From: JAZGDL01 sp036477795 | GTDB taxonomy: Bacteria > Planctomycetota > Phycisphaerae > UBA1845 | Reading direction: 5' to 3' | DNA: 8,803 nt | NCBI GenBank assembly: GCA_036477795.1 | Contig: JAZGDL010000247.1 | Location: forward strand, 1-8,803 | Shown: positions 5,845-8,803 of the stretch, one piece after another | How positions within the stretch are numbered: the stretch's first letter is position 1 | How the letters are laid out: the number at the start of each line of letters is the position of its first letter | Made by a program: the position numbers and the translations under genes | The notes under the pieces: model-generated | Seen by the model: only the letters and a program-made list of their open reading frames with translations | Told to the model about the DNA's origin: nothing | Database searches by the model: none

Positions 5845-7206
5845 TCACGATCGATCGGGGTCGATGCCCATCAGTCCCAGCACGATTGATTTGACGTCGG
5901 TATCGTGATAGGTGCGCGATGTTTCGATGAAGTGCGTCGGTTTGGAGCAGATGATCGCTCCGCGGTGTTTGGCTTCGATCGCGGGGACGCCGTGAGATCC
6001 CTTGACCAGCGACGCGTCCAATGGGATGCCCTTGGTCTCAGTGTCGATGAACAATTCCACCGGGTCATAGCCGGGCTTGCGGTGAATGTCCACGGTTCGG
6101 GCGAAAGCCGGGGCGTCGGCTTCATCCGCCCACCAGTAGTATTGAAACCAACAGTCATCTCGTGCCACCAGTACGATTTCGCCGGCCCGCGGGTGGTTCA
6201 CAGCCACGGCGCTCCGCCGGTCGCCGGCGAAGACCCCGTCGACACCTAGGATAGCTTGAAAAACGGCGGCGACCTCGTCGACGCTGCCCTGTTCCACGTA
6301 TACGTGGGCGAATTGGTGATCGACCATGGCGAACGCGCGGCTGTTGGCAAAGTCGATGAGCACGCCCTCGGCGTCTTCGCGGGTATGGAGCAGGCCGTGT
6401 TTGCGTAATTCGATGTTGGGGTGGATCACGCTCGACACTTCGGTCATGGCGTATTCCGAGGCGACCAGAAAAACCGCGTCGGGCCCGGCTGGTGACGACA
6501 TGACGAATTCGTTGAAGCCGGCCAGTAGAGCATCCAGCTCGCGCAACGCCTCAGCCGCCTGTGGGCTGTTGGGGCCGAACTTCTGCGAGGCGTAGTCCAG
6601 ATGCGGCAGGTAGATGTAATGAAAGTTGGGGTCGTGTCGGCTGATCAGCCATTGGGCGGCGGCGATGATCCATTTGGATGACTCGATGCTGGCGAGCGGT
6701 CCCCAGTAGTGTTGCAAGGGGAAGTGGCCGAGCTCAGCCAATAACTGTTCGTAGAGGCCGCCGGGTTTGGAATAGCACCATAGATCCGTGCGGCCGTCGG
6801 GTCGGTGGATGGGCTCGGGGGTGACGATGTAATCGGCGGCGGCGTCCTTGATGTTCTGTGCGTGCCACACCGCCGATGTCAGATGGCCGCTGCGTTGTAT
6901 GCAATCCCAGATTTGCTCACCCTGGATAATTCCGTTGCGGGCCATCCAGAACTCCACTTGGTTTCGATCGCGGTCGTGGAACCCGTTGGCGATCACGCCG
7001 TGTTGGCCCGGCCCCACCCCGGTCCAGACCGATGCCTGCACGGGAGAGGTGACGCACGGAAAGGAGGGCGTCAATTCGGCCAACGCACCGCTTTGGGCCC
7101 ATGCGTGCAGCGTAGGCATGCTGGTGCGAGAATCCTTTCTCGCAGCACCGGTGACGTCGCCCGGCCGCAAGCCGGGGATCGAAAGGTAGATCAGATGTCC
7201 GGTCAT
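5845..7206 (-). CDS. Type I phosphodiesterase/nucleotide pyrophosphatase-like protein (alkaline phosphatase superfamily, EboF-like)
   Basis: The 453-residue product resembles nucleotide pyrophosphatase/phosphodiesterase proteins, which hydrolyse phosphodiester or phosphomonoester bonds through a Thr nucleophile and two metals. The nucleophile region FPCVTSPVQASVWTG (49-63; T53) is followed by GQHGVIANGF (67-76). Other expected sites are LPHLDYASQKFGP (200-212), ASEYAMTEVSSVIHPN (249-264) where classical members read SDHG, and KGSHGVP (402-408). The N-terminal strand reads LIYLSIPGLRP (5-15), lacking the Asp that binds metal in classical members. These substitutions fit the subgroup I associate with eboF of the ebo gene set. 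No signal peptide is visible, so it is probably cytoplasmic. The ATG at 7206 begins the first barrel strand; a GTG at 7224 is an alternative. It converges on the TIM-barrel gene with a single base between stops. Confidence 0.8.
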   Translation of the reverse strand: MTGHLIYLSIPGLRPGDVTGAARKDSRTSMPTLHAWAQSGALAELTPSFPCVTSPVQASVWTGVGPGQHGVIANGFHDRDRNQVEFWMARNGIIQGEQIWDCIQRSGHLTSAVWHAQNIKDAAADYIVTPEPIHRPDGRTDLWCYSKPGGLYEQLLAELGHFPLQHYWGPLASIESSKWIIAAAQWLISRHDPNFHYIYLPHLDYASQKFGPNSPQAAEALRELDALLAGFNEFVMSSPAGPDAVFLVASEYAMTEVSSVIHPNIELRKHGLLHTREDAEGVLIDFANSRAFAMVDHQFAHVYVEQGSVDEVAAVFQAILGVDGVFAGDRRSAVAVNHPRAGEIVLVARDDCWFQYYWWADEADAPAFARTVDIHRKPGYDPVELFIDTETKGIPLDASLVKGSHGVPAIEAKHRGAIICSKPTHFIETSRTYHDTDVKSIVLGLMGIDPDRS

Positions 7207-7209
7207 GCT

Positions 7210-7215
7210 AGTATA
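7210..7215 (-). promoter_or_regulatory. Possible -10 element (TATACT) just before the phosphodiesterase gene
   Basis: Read on the minus strand, TATACT ends 3 nt before the ATG at 7206, almost the same placement as before the gene at 5118. No -35 box or ribosome site is evident. If translation starts at the GTG at 7224 instead, the hexamer would simply encode Tyr-Thr. Confidence 0.25.
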
Positions 7216-7240
7216 GTGTTTCACTCAGATGGCATATTAT

Positions 7241-7311
7241 CCGAGACCCGACCGTAAGGGAGGGCAAACGCTACGCCCCGACGGAACCGCTCCCTCACGG
7301 TCGCGGCTCGG
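7241..7311. repeat. Imperfect inverted repeat, 24-nt arms
   Basis: Arm 7241-7264 and the reverse complement of 7288-7311 agree at 20 of 24 positions, sharing the core GACCGT-AGGGAG, with a 23-nt centre. It fills much of the 134-nt gap between the second TIM-barrel gene and the phosphodiesterase gene, both on the minus strand. It may fold as a hairpin in the readthrough transcript and could set the ratio of the two genes, or be a relic of a small non-autonomous element. There is no T-run of terminator type beside it. Confidence 0.6.
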
Positions 7312-7340
7312 TTCGCGAAGAATGCGCCAACTCCGAGACA

Positions 7341-8195
7341 CTAAACTCGATGCTCCGCCGGTGGGTCGGGCCAGATCGCTGAAAGAAAATCGAACGCCCG
7401 GGCGGCTACTGACGGCGCGTCATGGCTGTGGCGGGAGAGCTCCACGTGCACCGGCCCACGGTAGTCGACGGAAGTAAGAATAGCCACCACCTCGGTGAAT
7501 TGTATCTCCCCATCTCCGAAGAGAAGATGTTCGTGACGACCGCGACGCATGTCCTCGATATGCACGTTGCACAATTGCTCCCGCCATCTGCCGGCGTGAT
7601 CGAACAGATCCCCGTCGGCTAGACAATGCACGTGCCCGACGTCCAGCGTCAGCCCCAAGAGCGGGTGTTGCATCACTTCATGCAACCTTTCGAATTGGGC
7701 CATGGTGGAGACGTGCATTCCAGGCTCCGGTTCGAAGCCCAAGCGCATGGTATATCGCTCGGCGTGTGCCAACACGTCGCAGAGCCCGCTGCACAGGCGG
7801 TCGAGCTGGGCGGCGTCGGAAGCGTGATCGTCGGCGGCACCGGACCAGAGTGATACGCTGTCCGCCTGTAGTTCGGCGGCGATATCTATCGCCCGGCAGA
7901 GAAATTCAATTCTACGATCCCGATCGGCGGCGGCGCCGCTCACCAGAGTGGGGTGGTGTTTGCGCCGCGGGTCCAGAATGAATCGGGCACCGGTCTCGAC
8001 GGTGCAGCGCATGTCGCGCTCTTGAAGTATGCTCCTGATATGTCGGGCCCGGGCCGGCCAATCATCGTCGAACGGATCGAGATGGTGCTTTTCCAGCGAG
8101 ACCGCCGCACTTCGGTATCCGGTGTCAGCCAGTATGTGTATCGCGTCTTCCAGAGTGTGGAAGGCGAACCCGCCGGTCACGTACCCCAGGATCAT
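7341..8195 (-). CDS. Sugar phosphate isomerase/epimerase-like TIM-barrel protein with intact metal site
   Basis: This 284-residue protein begins with a barrel strand (MILGYVTGGF) and runs through a full xylose-isomerase-like TIM barrel. The four expected metal ligands are present: E155 in GFEPEPGMH (153-161), D185 in LTLDVGHVH (182-190), H212 in VHIED (211-215) and E252 in VHVELSRH (249-256). Such enzymes isomerise or epimerise sugars and related polyols, but the exact substrate cannot be read from sequence. The ATG at 8195 is chosen because the protein aligns from there and the upstream in-frame extension to 8330 runs through a perfect inverted repeat. No clear Shine-Dalgarno is seen; a GTG at 8213 is possible. 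It precedes the phosphodiesterase gene on the same strand, 134 nt apart, and the two may act on one metabolite. Confidence 0.85.
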   Translation of the reverse strand: MILGYVTGGFAFHTLEDAIHILADTGYRSAAVSLEKHHLDPFDDDWPARARHIRSILQERDMRCTVETGARFILDPRRKHHPTLVSGAAADRDRRIEFLCRAIDIAAELQADSVSLWSGAADDHASDAAQLDRLCSGLCDVLAHAERYTMRLGFEPEPGMHVSTMAQFERLHEVMQHPLLGLTLDVGHVHCLADGDLFDHAGRWREQLCNVHIEDMRRGRHEHLLFGDGEIQFTEVVAILTSVDYRGPVHVELSRHSHDAPSVAARAFDFLSAIWPDPPAEHRV

Positions 8196-8242
8196 GGGCG
8201 TATTGTGTGTCACTTGGCCGCCGATGGCCAGACACCAGCGGT

Positions 8243-8306
8243 GTAGCGCCACCCCTTGTGGGTGGCGCCGTCCGGTGAATGCGCCACCCACGAGGGGTGG
8301 CGCTAC
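8243..8306. repeat. Nested double inverted repeat (two hairpins that also pair with each other)
   Basis: Arms 8243-8268 and 8281-8306 are reverse complements with one mismatch in 26, around a 12-nt centre. Each arm is itself a hairpin: GCGCCACCC at 8246-8254 pairs with 8260-8268, and 8281-8289 pairs with 8295-8303, each with 5-nt loops. The element lies between the metalloprotease and the TIM-barrel gene. It could stop or stabilise the metalloprotease transcript, but no U-tract follows in either direction. The architecture suits a mobile REP-like or MITE-like element. Confidence 0.85.
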
Positions 8307-8345
8307 GCTTAGAAGTCGGCTTGAAGGCATGCGGCGGTTGTCCTG

Positions 8346-8803
8346 TCAGTTGCCCAGGGCGGCCCTTTTGGCTTGTCTGGCCGCGCATGCCGTGCAAAAA
8401 CAGACGAAGTGCCTTATGCGAGCTGAGTTAGCGGTCTTGGCAAGTTGTTCGAAACTCAGCGTCTCGGTTTCACGCAGTTGCGCAGCCGTGTTCCGGTTGA
8501 CCGTTTCCAGATCCCCGCCGACGGAGTCCACCAGGGTGACGGCGGCGTCCTGATAGCCCATGGGAAAGGTGGACTTCTCGATGGGCGACCGGCTAAACGC
8601 CTGATTCCAGGTCAGTTGACGGAGGGTGGCGGTGATGTCCATCAAGCCGCGCACGTCCTGCGTATGCACCAAGCCCAAGAGGTGCCCGGTCTCGTGGCTG
8701 GTGACGTTGGCGATGGCCTGGGCGTATTCTTCAATCGTCGGGCTGAGGGCGCTGAACACCTCGAAGGTGTCGGCGAATACGATCGCTTCCTGAGCCGCCT
8801 GCT
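8346..8803 (-). CDS. Matrixin-like zinc metalloprotease, C-terminal part (5' end outside window)
   Basis: The frame is open from the right edge to a TGA at 8346-8348, giving 151 visible residues; an internal GTG at 8759 is probably not the true start because the frame continues upstream as AIVFADTFEVFSAL. The metzincin zinc motif HETGHLLGLVH (8664-8696) has three His ligands and the catalytic Glu, and GLMD shortly after is a likely Met-turn. The following FPMGYQDA segment recalls a planctomycete-type family of presumably secreted peptidases, by memory only. The signal peptide, if any, is outside the window. The tail is odd: near the end it becomes basic and contains CFCTAC (8385-8402, a CxCxxC pattern), which is unusual after a metzincin domain. 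It is on the same strand as the TIM-barrel gene but separated by 150 nt with a large inverted repeat. Confidence 0.75.
   Translation of the reverse strand, partial: QAAQEAIVFADTFEVFSALSPTIEEYAQAIANVTSHETGHLLGLVHTQDVRGLMDITATLRQLTWNQAFSRSPIEKSTFPMGYQDAAVTLVDSVGGDLETVNRNTAAQLRETETLSFEQLAKTANSARIRHFVCFCTACAARQAKRAALGN

Noticed and set aside
8196..8330. N-terminal extension of the second TIM-barrel protein
   Set aside because: It runs through the nested inverted repeat, and the barrel begins at the ATG at 8195.
8029..8553. Plus-strand open frame of 174 codons
   Set aside because: It is antisense to the barrel and metalloprotease genes and crosses the nested inverted repeat; no domain is recognisable.

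Overview
The window is a GC-rich bacterial chromosome segment with eight recognisable protein genes, plus the first 19 codons of a ninth. The gene families and the kind of intergenic repeats suggest a planctomycete or a close relative. That is an inference from family resemblance and was not tested by any search. No rRNA, tRNA, CRISPR array, transposase or phage gene was seen.

Layout. Positions 1-58 (minus) hold the start of an unidentified gene. A small PilZ-domain gene follows at 264-650 (minus), divergent from the main operon. From about 893 to 5038 (plus) lies a tightly packed four-gene operon: a UbiE/MenG-type methyltransferase, a six-helix membrane protein with a TPR-like tail, a UbiX flavin prenyltransferase, and a UbiA-family prenyltransferase that looks most like MqnP. 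Junctions are a 4-nt overlap, a 5-nt gap and a 1-nt overlap. A TIM-barrel (xylose-isomerase-like) gene at 5118-5843 follows on the same strand after a heptamer repeat tract. Converging on it with 1 nt between stop codons is a phosphodiesterase of the alkaline phosphatase superfamily (5845-7206, minus). Upstream of that on the minus strand are a second TIM-barrel protein (7341-8195) and a matrixin-like zinc metalloprotease that runs off the right edge (8346-8803).

How the genes fit together. The methyltransferase, UbiX and the prenyltransferase are three late-stage quinone enzymes: ring prenylation, FMN prenylation for a UbiD-type decarboxylase, and final C-methylation. With an MqnP-like prenyltransferase the likely product is menaquinone made through futalosine. 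The UbiD partner and the mqnA-D genes are not in the window. The membrane/TPR protein is embedded in this operon by translational coupling and has no function I can name. The UbiA, TIM-barrel and phosphodiesterase combination also recalls part of the ebo (eboshi) metabolite-trafficking gene set, but the eboA, TatD-like and dehydroquinate-synthase-like members are absent.

Non-coding DNA. No gap exceeds 300 bases, and all five larger gaps carry a repeat or inverted-repeat element of a different type: a two-hairpin junction (184-236), a 22-bp perfect palindrome (789-810), a heptamer tandem array (5040-5095), a long imperfect inverted repeat (7241-7311) and a nested double inverted repeat (8243-8306).
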